In this document: one piece after another, positions 1-12,170 of the stretch | How positions within the stretch are numbered: position 1 is the stretch's first letter | Layout: the number at the start of each line of letters is the position of its first letter | Origin: Knoxdaviesia capensis | Taxonomy: Eukaryota > Ascomycota > Sordariomycetes > Microascales > Gondwanamycetaceae | Direction of reading: 5' to 3' | NCBI GenBank assembly: GCA_001510575.1 | Contig: LNGK01000004.1 | Span: 1,339,339 to 1,403,338 of the forward strand | Length of the DNA: 64,000 nt | The notes under the pieces: generated by a model | The model's input: only the letters and a program-made list of their open reading frames with translations | Told to the model about the DNA's origin: nothing | Database searches by the model: none | Translations under genes and position numbers: made by a program

Positions 1-3000
1 CATGTTCGTCCAATTTCATCATCCCGATAGACAGGTCGCGCAACCCTCGTCCGTCCGTCAGTCATACAACACCCAAAAAAACGGGCGCTTTTTTTTTTTT
101 ATCCGTGCAGTCGTCTTTTATCTTCGCGTTACCACGGCTATCCCTACAGAGTTTTGCTATGGCTGCCGGTGTCCGGTTTTCATGATGGTCCCTTTTGTCG
201 CTATCTCCTGTTTCGGGGGGGAAATCACCGGGCCATGAACATTATTTTGAGTTATCTCATTGGGGCCGCTCCTTTTTGGTCTCCCTCAACTTTTTAATGA
301 CTTCTCATGCGCCTTCTGTGTTATCGTCTCCACCCACACAACTCTGTCGCAAAGGGGGTGGACGAAAGTGTTCTCGCGGTGCGTTGTATTTGCCGCTGTC
401 ATGTCGCCCACCTGTGGGCATCTTGGCCCCTCCGATTCCGGTGGTGATGCATATATATCGTACACACCGCGTCGGTTACGAATGAAGGGGGGGAGGGAAT
501 GAGGAAATAAACAATAAATACGGTCGGCTTGCTTACCGGACCCAGAGGGCGACAATGAGTAACACGAAGCCGGTGGTCGGAGATACACGCACCCTCCCCC
601 CCATCTATGTCCAGGGTGCTTGGGACGAAGGGAACTTCGGGATGGGGGAGTGGAGGCATTTACAGAAAACGACAGTCAGAAACATGCGACCGCATCCCCG
701 AACCGCCATACCGAGGAACGATGCGTGAAAATAAAATAAAAGGTCCCCGTTGACGCTGGTGCCGCCGCAATATGGGGGTCATGCTGTCCGGGTTACAGTG
801 CGTGCGTATGTCTGTGTGTGTGTTCTGCCGTGTCTGGCTGCTGCTCTGCGACGATATCGGAGGCTCGCACGGCTGGAGAAGGCAAACGACGGATACAGCC
901 GGGAGTTCAGTCTGTGGCCGGTCTGGCGTGGCGATAAGAGCCGTCCGCCCCCTCCAGATAACATGTCGATCAGCTGTCAAGTGCGGTGTGCGTGCTGATT
1001 GACACACACACATCAAGGTGAAATTAAAAGTCGGCGTTTTTCTGCATGTGCTGTCTCACCCCTGGCCGGTACGAGTTGGTGATGCATATCTAGTACGGAC
1101 GTGTAAATGTAACTTTGGCGATCCTGAGAGAGAGTCGACCGCCGGGCTGGGAGAACTCTGTTGCGGTGTCTCCTGTTTCGCCAGATCTGGTGATTCTCGG
1201 CCCTCCCTCCGACCGGAGCGTTCCTTGCCATCTCCAGTTTCTGCTTCCTGTTTTGTTTTCCCGGCTGGAACAAGATTATCTGATTGGAATCCCAGCGACG
1301 TTCGGATACTGCGCGTATCGGCTTGGTCTTTTTTTCCTTGTCGTTGTGAGTCACACACCATAATTCGTAACCCTAAGCATATACTCAGTCGGCCAACGGC
1401 GAAAAGTTGCTGGAATGTCGTGATACCTGGGAAACCCGGGCATTTTAAGATTTGAATCACACGAGCATGGTGGTGTCCGCCAAGCCCCGGTCGAGAGAGG
1501 CTTCATTGGCTCACACGCTCTGCGCTTCCAATCAAGCCCTGAACACCTCCCCTCCCATCGTAGGGGAAGCAGGCTTCCACCCTCCTTTCGTCAAGTCAAG
1601 TCCGGTATCGGGGATAATGGTGCCTGACACCATCTGGTGTGTGTGCCAAAGGGCTTGCGGTTTCAGAACCACAAACCTAATATCTACGTAAGGTGTCAGC
1701 TGACAGGAACAATCAAAGTGTTCCTTTTTTTCAAATCCCCCGGTGAGGCACGCGATATCGGGAGACCGAGGTGTCCGTGCTCGCCCACCGACCAGACGAT
1801 CGGTTCTCTCGCCGGACCCGACCTCTCTCTCCAAACCGGGATTTCTGCCGGGTCCAACGACCGCTCTATATTGGTATCTCATCACGTCTTTCCCTGCTCT
1901 CCTGCCAACACCTGGTTAGATCCTACAGCTAACAAGTACAGTACAGTACGCAACATAGGGTGGCATGCTTTTGGATGATATGTATCCCCAGATCCTCCCG
2001 GTCAGGCTCCGGCTGACGCTGGGCATTGAACAGGCTGAACGCAACAGCCTGGGCACTGGACAGCCAGTCTAGCTCTGCACCTTTACCCTTGAGCTCTGAA
2101 CTCAATTGACAGACCTTGTCCTCCAGTGGACCCTGATATCAGAACCTGCGCGCGGATCCCCATATTGCCGGTATCTCCCATGAGTGAGTGTCTGGACGAA
2201 CGCTAGCTTCAACGATCCTGGCATCTATCAGCAATCAGTATCCATCAGCAAAAGAGGAAAAGGAAGAAAGAAAAAAGAGGAGAAACCGGAAAAAGGCAGG
2301 GATCGGTCATTGTTGCCAAACCCTAGCACAGTGGACTGACTTCAGTCCATGGCCGGGATGCTGTACAAACGGGCGTCCACAGGGGGTGCCTGTCTCTCTC
2401 TCTGTCCGTCTGTCTCCCCTCTCTGTCCGTCTGTCTCCCCTCTCTCCCCTCCCTCCTCTGAGCTTTGCTCTCTTAGGAAGGTGATGCACACAGCCGATTT
2501 TTATTTTTCAAGTGTGTGGGGGAGGGGCGAAATAGATGTGTGTGGTCATAACGTGTTACTCGAACTCCTGCAGACGCGTGTGATGTCTCTGGATTTTCTT
2601 CTTCTCTCCAGCCCACTCTATCTGGTATTGATGGGTTTTCTATAGCATGGTATATGGTGGTTTCTGGTGACAGAGACCAGAATCAATTCAGAGCGGGCTG
2701 GAAGTCCAACCTCTCACGCACATGGAGCTCTGTCGAGAAGTTCACGGCAGTTGCAGAGCAGGGTCGGATCCGAACTGGAGAGATTCTGGATGCTTGGCTT
2801 CAACAGGTTGTGTGTGTTGAGAGTGGGGGGAGAAAGAGAACACACTTGCGTGATGTGATAAGCTGTGATGCTGCCCCCGATCCTCTCCTCCCTCTCTCTC
2901 TCTCTCTTTCTCGCTTACTGAATCGTCAGGTCGAGCTATCCGCAGCTGGCAAAGGGCCATCGCCGCTCCATCCCCTCCTCGGCACGGAGCACAGATCCGG

Positions 3001-5189
3001 TGGTCACAGGTTCTTCGTCTTGTTCCTCCGATACCAAGAGCGTCGCTGCGTGGAAAGCAATGGCTAATTAACGCATGCTTTATCCAGCTGATCCACCATG
3101 CTGGGAACTACGGGAGGGGGGAGCGCGAAATGCAGGTCTCAATCGGTCCTAGAGCTGCAAGAGCATGATGGAGCGAGATAAAATCGCTGGCTGGGCCAGG
3201 TGAGGGGTACACCCCTTGACGATAAAGCCAGCTTTTTTTTTTTTTTTTACCTCTTAGCTATGACCACCTCGGCATCCACATCTGAGCTGCAGGTGTAGTG
3301 TTATGCTGCAGCGAAGGCGTCGATCTAGTCCGGTTTGTGTGTGTGTGTGTGGGTGGGTAGTGGGAGGTAAAGTCCATGAAGATAAAAATATACACACACA
3401 GAGGCGTCTATCTTGCGCCCTCTCGTTCGTCCGTTTGTCCTCGGTTGAGGCTTGTAATTATCACTGGTGTGCCGTTGTGGTTCTCCAGTCTCCACCATGA
3501 TGCTCCTCATCCTCCCACCAACGGGGGCGGGCTGTCGCTTCCTAAAAGCCTTGTCAAACCAACGGCTTTCTCGTTATCATTTACCCCTCCTCTCTTGTAA
3601 CAGGTTTTTTTTTTCGCTGAATTTCAAGCCGATACATCCCTGCTGAGCCCACTCACCCCCCCCCCTCCTTCATCCTATCTGCTGCGACGGCGTCGACCAC
3701 ATTCGTATGAACGGGTGATGACGCCTTTCGTCATTAGTCCAGGACGGTGATTCGAAAAACGTGTTGCATCTCTCTAGAGCACAGACGCATCCTCCTAGCA
3801 ACTGGCTCCGGCCTCTCCCGTTTGGCGGGGGCTCCACTTGTGCGGGGGGACTTGTTTGGCCCCCAACCGGATTTGCACAGGAGGCACCGGAGCTTGGAAG
3901 CCGGTCCGGACCAGAGATTTCTACGTCCGGGTGATGTCTATCCAGCCGTCATCGGGGGCGGCTATGCGTTGATTTCCGGGCCCTGTTTCTTTCACATGTG
4001 GTTGGTTCATTCGGGTGCTTGTGTCCTCAGGCACCCGGCATGGTGGCAGGGTGTTTGTAGCCGTGCCTAGAGAAGGAATGAGGCGTTCCCGTGCGTGACG
4101 GCCGACACCACCGGAAGACGCGCCGACTGGCTCTCTTCACGCGGGTATTCTCTTGTGATCCTGAATTAACTTCGGCACACAACACCCAGCACTGGCTGCC
4201 TCCACTGGGTGCAGACAGCCTCATCTCTCCCCCCCTCTCCGGATGCAGTTTGAGCGGGCCGCGGGTGGCAGGTATGCCTTCAGCTAAGTGCATGAATCTT
4301 GGAAGGGCCTTGTCCTTTCTGTACATTTTCGGGATAATCTCCGGTTGTGCTCTGTTTGTGTGTGGTTCGTTCTTTGTTGCTGCATGGTCGGCCCCCTCTA
4401 GGCAACCGTGGCGTAGCCGCTGGTCGGCCGTCTTGGGCGGCCTTATTTGGGCCGTTTGGCAGCACAGCCCGACGTACAGATAGATACATGGCATTTTTCA
4501 GAGGGATATTGGCATTGAATGAAATGAAGTGAAATTCTCTGTGCGTTCTAGGAATCAATGTTGGGTAAAGCATCCCCCATGTCGCCATGGAAACTGGCAT
4601 TTGTCTGTCCGGGTGTTGGTTTTCCCAGACTCGACATGCCACCACCGGAAAACTGCGCCATGCAACGCCTAGGGTTTATCAACCTCACCCGTCCACTTCA
4701 GAGGGAAACAGCCTAGGAGATGATAGATCACCCGAGCCGGTACCGGTGTGTCGGGGTCGCGGGAGCGATAGGCCTTTTATATCCTCTGCATCGTATCTCT
4801 GTATCTGCGCGTGGGAGTGGGTGGTCAGTTGCTCTGTCTTGTGTGGTCAAGATGCGGTCGGCTGCCTGGCAGAGGGTCACGTCTTCGGGTCGTGGACAGG
4901 GAAACTGGTCAGTGAGTGTTTTTGTATGTTCGCTATTGCGTTGTCTCCTCTGTGCTATGTATATATGTCGTTTCCTACCGTTTTATATTCCGCCGGTGGT
5001 GCAGATCTGGAGCGTTCCTAGGAGGAGAACCGATTCATCGTCAGCTTCACTGTTTCCCGAATACCTCTTTCTGCCCTCTTTACCGCAAAACAACACTCAA
5101 GTTAACCTTCCGGCAACAAATAGACTCCGACAGATACCCTCATTCGATCCCTGACGCTATACTTGCAAATCCCCATCTATCCGGACACG
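1..5189. other. Gene-poor region, no supported gene
   Basis: I see no convincing coding exon here. The open frames on both strands are short, overlap each other, and lack recognisable domains or consistent codon bias. The sequence is a mixture of T-rich and C-rich tracts, a T run near 3233-3249, a (GT)n tract near 3336-3350, and a short repeated CTCTGTCCGTCTGTCTCCC unit near 2397-2450. It could hold regulatory DNA or untranslated RNA, but nothing in the sequence identifies one. Confidence 0.6.
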
Positions 5190-5666
5190 ATGGCGGGGCC
5201 GAACCGCTGCTGCCACTGCCACGCCGTGATCCCGACCGCCGCGGAAATATGCATCGCGTGCCTGGGCATGCCCTGGTACCGGTGCGACCATCCATACTGC
5301 TGGATGCGTCCGCCCCTGCCTCACCAGCCTTTGTAAGTCGGTCTGTTCCCTGTTTCAGTCCCCCCTCTGTGTGTGTGTCACGGCGAGATCTCATCTCACG
5401 GCCGGTGTAGAGGGCAGGCCGTAGACGGCCAGTCCCCATCACATGGTCTTGATAGCGACTCTCGAGCTGGTCACGCGGCTGGCTATTTACTGACAGGAAT
5501 CCCAGGTTCTACCCCAGATATAGATACCTCAGATAGAGTGGCCACCCCAAATCAGGACGGCACGAGCCGGCGGCCCCGAACGCGAAGCAGCCTAGGTCAA
5601 TACCACGACCTACCCACAACACTCAGCCAGCAACCTGGTTGTTTTAGGGGGAATAAGTGTCTGTAG
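5190..5666 (+). CDS. Small cysteine-rich putative zinc-binding protein, two exons
   Basis: Model: exon 1 5190-5332, intron 5333-5410 (78 nt, GTAAGT...GTAG), exon 2 5411-5666; 399 nt, 132 aa, frame closes. The first exon alone is only 48 codons. The N-terminus carries closely spaced cysteines and histidines: C7, C8, C10, H11, C21, C24, C32, H34 and C37, so a CCxC...CxxC...C...C arrangement able to bind zinc. The second exon encodes a Ser/Thr/Gly/Arg-rich tail without cysteines until the last 15 residues, which looks disordered. Very short proteins starting MxGP with a CCxC...CxxC core are common, mostly uncharacterised, in Aspergillus/Penicillium relatives; that comparison is from memory. No function can be assigned. 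The perfect donor and the in-frame join support a real gene, but there is no neighbour to confirm it. Confidence 0.6.
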
Positions 5667-6306
5667 CAGACCTCCCCTGGCCATCGAAGATGGCGTTGAT
5701 TTCACGTGCATATAGAAACGGCTGAAAAGTTGTGATTATATGGTGGATTGTGTCTCGTCGAGAGACCTTGAAGCTGGCGGCGTGGTCGCCAGCCGTACAT
5801 AGTGGTTCTGGCGCATCGGTTTTGGGGGGCTAAGGAGTCCGGCCTTGATTTCTTTATTTCAATTTCGTCTTTGATGGTTTGGTTTAGATTCTGGGTCAAA
5901 TAGGTGTTCCTGGTGTCAAGTTTACCGCCGCGATGAGCTTGCGACATGGCCGTTGGTCACTCATGCCCGCAACACGCTGATGGTATTTTTGGGAGATGAT
6001 ATTTGCTAGAATAGATAGGGCACTAGCTAGTCAAATTTTGATCAGATAAGTTTCTTATGGACTACCTCTCATTTGATGTAACTCGTGCTCTCACTTGGCT
6101 TGTCTTCCTCGGATGTTATCTAGACTGGCACGGGGGCCGAAGATCCTGTCAACCTCATGAGACCCACGATCGCATGTATGATCGTAGCTACTTTATCGTG
6201 CTCGTGGGATCTAGTTCAAGTTTTCTATGCTGTCTCTAGGAGATATTCAAGGTATATAACATCGTGGCATCATTTCATCTTGACTACAGCTCGCCAGTTC
6301 TCAGGG

Positions 6307-6323
6307 AACCCTAACCCTAACCC
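6307..6323. repeat. Short interstitial telomere-like CCCTAA repeat
   Basis: The plus strand reads AACCCTAACCCTAACCC, about two and a half copies of the filamentous-fungal telomere unit, followed after a few bases by another AACCCTA. It is too short to be a telomere. Such telobox-like motifs can be Tbf1/Myb-type binding sites in fungal promoters; that role is inference. Confidence 0.6.
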
Positions 6324-6871
6324 ATTTAACCCTAGCCATGACTCAGCGAGATGACAAACGGAAGAGAAGGGAAACCTGGTGGATTTTTTCCCTGGATCCG
6401 ATAAATATGCGCCTATCACCACTGAATTTCAACTTCTTCAACGCTTCACTCTCTTCTTACTCTCTGGGCACATATATGCTAAGTTGATCTGTTGTCAACG
6501 CTTCAAACCTGCAGCTCAAATGCCCAGTTCTGCGTTCTTTTGCTACTGCCAACTGTTTATATCCTTCGTGTTACGGCTTTTTATTTCTCTGTTGGACCGG
6601 CTCCCAGCTAAACAACCACCCAACCTCTCGCTTTTCTATGGTGTTGCTTTTCTTCGGGAACACAAATCGTCGCAGCAACACGCAAAACCCACGCTCCCGG
6701 CAGCGTCTTCCGGACACGACGAAGGTTCTGGACTCTCTATTGGATACCGGATTGCTTCTCCCGCCAAAGCCGTCTTGTCGGGGAGACTCCCTGCCAATCA
6801 GCAGCTATTTTTACAACAAGCTCCTCTCTTTACGCTGGTTCTGAAACCTACCTAGCTGTTCGATCAAGGGG

Positions 6872-6880
6872 ATATATATA
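6872..6880 (+). promoter_or_regulatory. Possible TATA element of an undefined transcription unit
   Basis: ATATATATA is followed by an AG/CT-rich stretch and, about 450 nt later, by an ATG-GAG joined to a GTAAGC donor at 7333. This could be a core promoter, but no downstream coding exons could be assembled with confidence. Confidence 0.2.
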
Positions 6881-9430
6881 GAGACAGAGGCTCTGTATAT
6901 ATTTGCTGACGAGCGGCTTTCACTTGAACACACGCTCAATTCTCCGGACCTGCGAGCATCTTTCTGGACCTGGAACGGAGCCCAAGCACTGAATAATCGA
7001 CGCGGCCGGACATCACAACGTCAATGCCATCGACAGACCCTGGCTGCTCTGGTGCTCCTGCTTTTCGACCCCTCCACCCCTCCTTCTCCCACCGCTCTTC
7101 GTTTCCCTGTTTAACTGTGTTGGACCGGTCAACACGGAACTGGTGTAAAAGAAAAACGAGAAGGGACCAACAGGTTTATTCCTGCTTGAGTAGAGTTTGA
7201 TTTGTCTGGGTGTTGAATCAATCGATTTGATAGAGCAGCTTCAAGTCTCTTAACCGGCTCTTTGACGCTCGTGTTCACAACAACCACTGCTGCTCAAGCC
7301 AGCTTGACACTCGGTGAAGTGAAGCTATGGAGGTAAGCACTTCTTTTTTATATGTACCGCTAATAGGCTGTCCCTATGTGCTGTCTACTTCGTCTACTCA
7401 ATTTCCACGCATCCGTCTACCCCCCTGTTGCTTTGTGTTATTGTGCTTGAGCCAGGCCAAAATTCTCATGTGGCTGTCACAAAGTGGTGAAGCCACTAGC
7501 CGAGCGGGTTGTCATCCGTTTGTATAGATCAAGTGGTGAAGACCCGTCAAACTCCTGTTATCTTACTCTTCTTACTCTCCATTCTCCCCTTCCTTGTAAT
7601 GCGTGCGGGTAAAGGTGGGAGAAGCCAAGCCTTTTGTCTGTGACTTTCTGTGTATCTATCTCTCTGTCTGTCGTTCAGCCCTCTCTCCCGGAACACACTT
7701 TCATGTCGTGAGATCTCAATGCCTTTCCCTCCCGAGAGTCAGTGCCAAGTGGTTGGCTACCGTGGACACGGGACCGGGCATTGAATGCCAAACCCTGATC
7801 GCAAGGACGTGACGGGGGGATCTCCTAAGCAGGGAAGAATTAATCGCAGAGTGGTTCATGATGCTAGGAGATCCATTCTATTCTGGAACGGGTGGCAGTG
7901 TTCTTTTGATTTCTTTTGCTCGATGGTATTTCCTGCATGCTCGACGAACCTTGTCGACACAATATTTTACCCACAGACCTCGATCGACGTAACGACCGTT
8001 TCCGGGGGACGAAGCCGAGAAGTTTGGAACCCACTGAAGATCTTCAACGACTATGCCGCGATCAGAACGCGAAACGTGGCACCGAGCCGCCGCCTCCTCC
8101 TCCTCCTCCTCCTTCATTCAATGTTGGGAGAGAGAGATTGAGAGGGACCTAGCCACAGCGCAGGACGGACGGCATCTCAGGAACCACTTTCACTTCTTAC
8201 CGACGGCCTAAAAAACCACTTGCAAGGCTTTTTGGTCTGACAGGGACATGTCCAAACTTAGCCCTCCCGCTAGTTCGGAGCAAGCGATGCGACCCAGCAA
8301 TTCGGAAATGACCCAGTCTGCAGGTTTTGTTTTCTTTTGCTCTGGTGCCGATGTGATATGTCGGTATCGTGAGACCGAGCTAGAAGGGGATTAAAGCCAA
8401 AAATTCCACGTCAATGGATATTGGACATTTTCCTACTCGTCATATTTTTCTTCTTTTTTCCCTCCCCGTTTACCTGCTTCTTTCTAAATCCCTCCTCGGT
8501 GGCTTTTGCTCTTCGTCTCCTGTCACGTCTCCCCGTCTGCCTCACCCCTCCTCTCTCACTCTCTGGACTTGCCGCCTGCCCCTTGTCGAAACGATGTGCA
8601 AACGATTTATCACCGGCGCGCCCGTTTTGTGGTCTCGTTTTGTCATCCCTGGATAACGCTCGCCTCTTCTTCCTTTTTCTTTTTTTTTCTCCTTCCAAAG
8701 CTCGAGCCAAGTTTAGCCCGGCTTATAGCAGTGCGTTGTTTTTTTCCCTCTTCCCTGGCGCTTTGTCTACGGCGTTACAGTATCATCCAACCAGCCAGCC
8801 CAAGTCCCCCCGAATATCAGACAGGCCTCCGGGGGAGAGAAGCCGTGGGTAAAAATGGCTGGCGGGAAAGATCGCCCGCCGGGAGTGAGGGAGGGTTCAA
8901 GGGTTGACGAAGCGAAGAGAGCATAGGAACATGGACAGACTTCGATGCACTGAATCAGCTCTATCGGAACTACCAGCTCGCGTTATCTCCCGTCTTGCCG
9001 TCTTCCAAGAACGGCTCACTTGATTTTTCTTTTCTTCGCGCCTGCACTCTGCGTCTTGCTCTCCCCCTTTCCCGACCTGGACAGATTTCACGCATTTCCT
9101 TGCTCGGTCTTCCTCTTTCAGACTCGGTAGACGCCGGCTAAGAGACGCGTCGAGGCCGATGAAGCAAAAGGGGAACAACGAAGAGCTCCCCAGTTGGTGA
9201 TAAGACAAACGCCAGAGGACAAACGACGAACCAGCAAACGCACTTGAAATAAAAGCTCTGTTTCCCGTGTGTCCCACCTCCGACATCCACCCAATTAGAA
9301 ACGGCTGCTGGCATATCTGAATCCAGACATTGAAGCTTGTCGGATCGGGGCAGTTCCCTGGTGCATCTAGGCTGGTTCTGCCGCTTTTGGAATTGCGCTT
9401 TCTCTCCCTTCCTTTTTTTCGTCTGCCTGG

Positions 9431-9462
<32 letters not shown>
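9431..9462. repeat. (CT)n microsatellite
   Basis: An almost pure CT dinucleotide run of about 30 bases in the pyrimidine-rich region upstream of gtr2. Confidence 0.9.
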
Positions 9463-9464
<2 letters not shown>

Positions 9465-10677
9465 TGTTCGTCGTCTCTGCCCACGTCACACGCGTTCTGT
9501 GCTGCCCTATATCACATCCCTTTGTCTTATATAGGCTCACCGCAATCGCTTATCAACCACCACGGCCGGCCATATCCGCGTTTGATTTTTATCACCCTCT
9601 GCTTTCTTTCTCGACTGCGTGTCGGGCTGTGCTTTCTGTAGCACCAGGAGATAAACGGAAGATAGAAACTCAATACGACGTTAGGAAAAGAAAAAAAAGA
9701 TAACGACAGACGGCCGATCCTACCTCTCTATACTATACATAGACTGCAGTCGACCCCTCCTCCAATCACAGCCGGATATCCCCCTACTACCACCTGCGGC
9801 TCAATTTCGTTTCTTTTCTTCTGGGTTCGGGCCCTTTTGACCTGGGGTGATCTCTCTCGTTCGTTTGGCCCATTGGGAGACAAGGCGACCAGGCAGCCAG
9901 ACCTGGCCCGCTGGGACTTCTTGTGATCCGTGGTTCTGGGAACACACAGACACCAAGCCTGCAGAGAAACCCGGCCGGTCCAGAACCAGCTTCTGTGGCA
10001 TTCCATACTCTTTCTTTCTTTCTCTCTGTTCCCCTCCCTCTCTGACACGTTGTTTTCCCTGTTTGGTTCTTTTTTCCTTGTTTGGGCTCGTGAGAGAGGT
10101 TCACCAACCAGAGGTTTTCCGTCCTGGAGTGGGCAGATTCAACCCCCATGCAGGAAGTTCACGGCGTGGGGTTTGTTTGCGTTTGTCGGCAAGCTGCTGC
10201 ACGCATATAGTTCCTTTTTTCTTTTCTTCATGCGTTGATGTTGTGCAATTCTGTGTACATCAGAGCCAGATCACATTGAACCCTTCTCTGGTAGACCCTT
10301 GATTCTACAGCTCTAGTTCTCTTTTCATCCTCCATCTGCTTCTTGATATCATCTTGTCCTCTTCTCTTCACTGAACTTCACTTTCCGCCGACTTTCAAGA
10401 TATTCCTCTATCTGAGAAGTCTCCTGTTTACAGACTAAGTTATATCGCAGGGCGATAACACTTCTGGCTTTCCTTTTCTTCTTTCCTCGTTGTTTTGTTT
10501 TTTATAGACTATTTCCTGTTTTTCTGCTTCCATTGTTTTGTTTATTTCCTAGATCTTCCTTTCCCACCCCAATCCATTATATTAGACATCGCAGGCACAC
10601 GAACGCACACTCTACACACCTCACGAAACTTAGACACACATAGACCTATCCACAGCTGGCGAGTGCCGTTTGAAACC

Positions 10678-11967
10678 ATGGACCTGCGAGAGAGTCCAGC
10701 CCAGCTCAATCTCCAGAGACTCTACGACCAGAGTCGGCCTGGAGGATCGAGACAAGATATTGACTATGGTTCGCTTGATGATTCACAGACGAGTCCGGCA
10801 AAGGCGAGGCCGCGGTTGCTATTGATGGGCCAGCGTAGGTAAGTTTTCTCCGTCTTCCGTCCCCGGCTATGATGATGGTGTTGGCTGTGGCCCGGATTTC
10901 GTCGGCTAACTGGCTATTTGATGTGCTGTGCGTGTATAGAAGCGGAAAGTCATCGATATCAAGCGTTGTATTCCACAAGCTACCACCGAGCGAGACTTTG
11001 TTCTTGGAGGCTACGGCTCGCATTGAGAATGAGCAGATGACGTGAGTGTAGACCGCCCGGCAGTCTCATGTACTATAACCCTAACAGTATGCTTCTTCCT
11101 GTCTTGGACAGCTCGTTCATGGACATCCAAGTCTGGGACTTCCCAGGCCAGATCGACCCGTTTGAAAACTCATACGACATGGACGCCATCTTCGGCGAGA
11201 TCGGGGCGCTGATCTGGGTGATCGACGCGCAAGACGACTACTTCGAGGCGGTGGCGCGGCTCAATGGCACCATCCTGCACCTGCAGCGCACGTACCCGTA
11301 CGTCAACATCGAGGTGTTTATCCACAAGGTCGACGGGCTGTCGGACGACTACCGGCTGGACATCCAGCGCGACATCACCATCCGCGTGCAGGACGAGCTG
11401 AGCGACAACGGCATCGAGAACGCGCCGGTGACGTTCCACCTGACAAGCATCTACAACCACAGCATCTTCGAGGCGTTCAGCAAGGTGATCCAGAAGCTGA
11501 TCCCGCAGCTGGGGTCGCTGGAGGCGATGCTGACGAACCTGTGCCGCACATGCCGCTTCGAGAAGGCGTACCTGTTCGACGTGCAGTCCAAGATCTACAT
11601 TGCCACCGACAGCGCGCCGGCCGACATGGCCAGCTACGAGATCTGCTCCGACTACATCGACGTCATCATCGACCTGACCGAGGTGTACGGCAGCTGGGGC
11701 CGCCACCCGGCGTACCGCAAGCGGCTGGAGGACGAGCCGTGGGGCCTGCGGCTCGAGGACCAGGTCGCGAGCCCGTTCGCCGAGAGCTGCATGGTGCTGC
11801 ACGACATGAACCGGCCCATCATGCTGCGCGAGGTCGACCGCTACCTGGCGCTCGTGGCCATCATGAGCGAGGAGTCGTATGCGAAGATGCCGCTGGTGAA
11901 TATGAATGTCGAGGCGGTTGTGCAGGGCCTGAAGGAGTTTTTTGAGATTACGAAGCCGAAGAAATAG
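10678..11967 (+). CDS. gtr2: Gtr2 / RagC-D family GTPase of the TORC1-regulating EGO (Rag) complex
   Basis: Exons 10678-10838, 10940-11041 and 11112-11967; 1119 nt, 372 aa (yeast Gtr2 is 341 aa). The first intron splits codon 54 inside the P-loop. Visible G motifs: G1 GQRRSGKS (residues 51-58), G3 DFPGQ (97-101), G4 HKVD (159-162). The rest is the Rag-specific C-terminal roadblock-like half, including FEKAYLFDVQSKIYIATDS. In yeast and animals Gtr2/RagC pairs with Gtr1/RagA on the vacuole or lysosome and relays amino-acid sufficiency to TORC1. The DFPGQ form of G3 and the arginine-containing P-loop fit the RagC/Gtr2 rather than RagA/Gtr1 branch. The ATG lies in CAAACCATGG-like context after a pyrimidine-rich leader. 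The stop is TAG; the frame stays open afterwards but only as the antisense of APC4, so I take this TAG as the real end. Confidence 0.93.
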
Positions 11968-12170
11968 ATGCGAGGGTTTGCTCTTGTTGGGACTTTAGGG
12001 GGTTCCATGAAAGTTTGTCTCTGTTTTGTAATGACTGTGCGTCTTTTTGTTATTAATTACGTATCTGAGCCAGATAAAAATGCGCCACACCCTGCCGAAG
12101 TTTCTGCTTGTTCATTGATCGTCATAAGAAATGCCACACTACTGTTCCGTGTCCGTGCAGGGAAAGAACT

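Larger units (their letters stand above)
5667..10677. other. Gene-poor region upstream of gtr2
   Basis: No gene is supported. From about 8400 to 10670 the plus strand is strongly pyrimidine-rich, as in fungal promoters and leaders, and this part probably includes the 5' region of the Gtr2 gene. A TATA-like sequence lies at 6872-6880, and an ATG-GAG directly followed by a good splice donor lies at 7327-7333 (see findings). Short telomere-like repeats lie at 6307-6323 and a (CT)n tract at 9431-9462. Confidence 0.55.
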
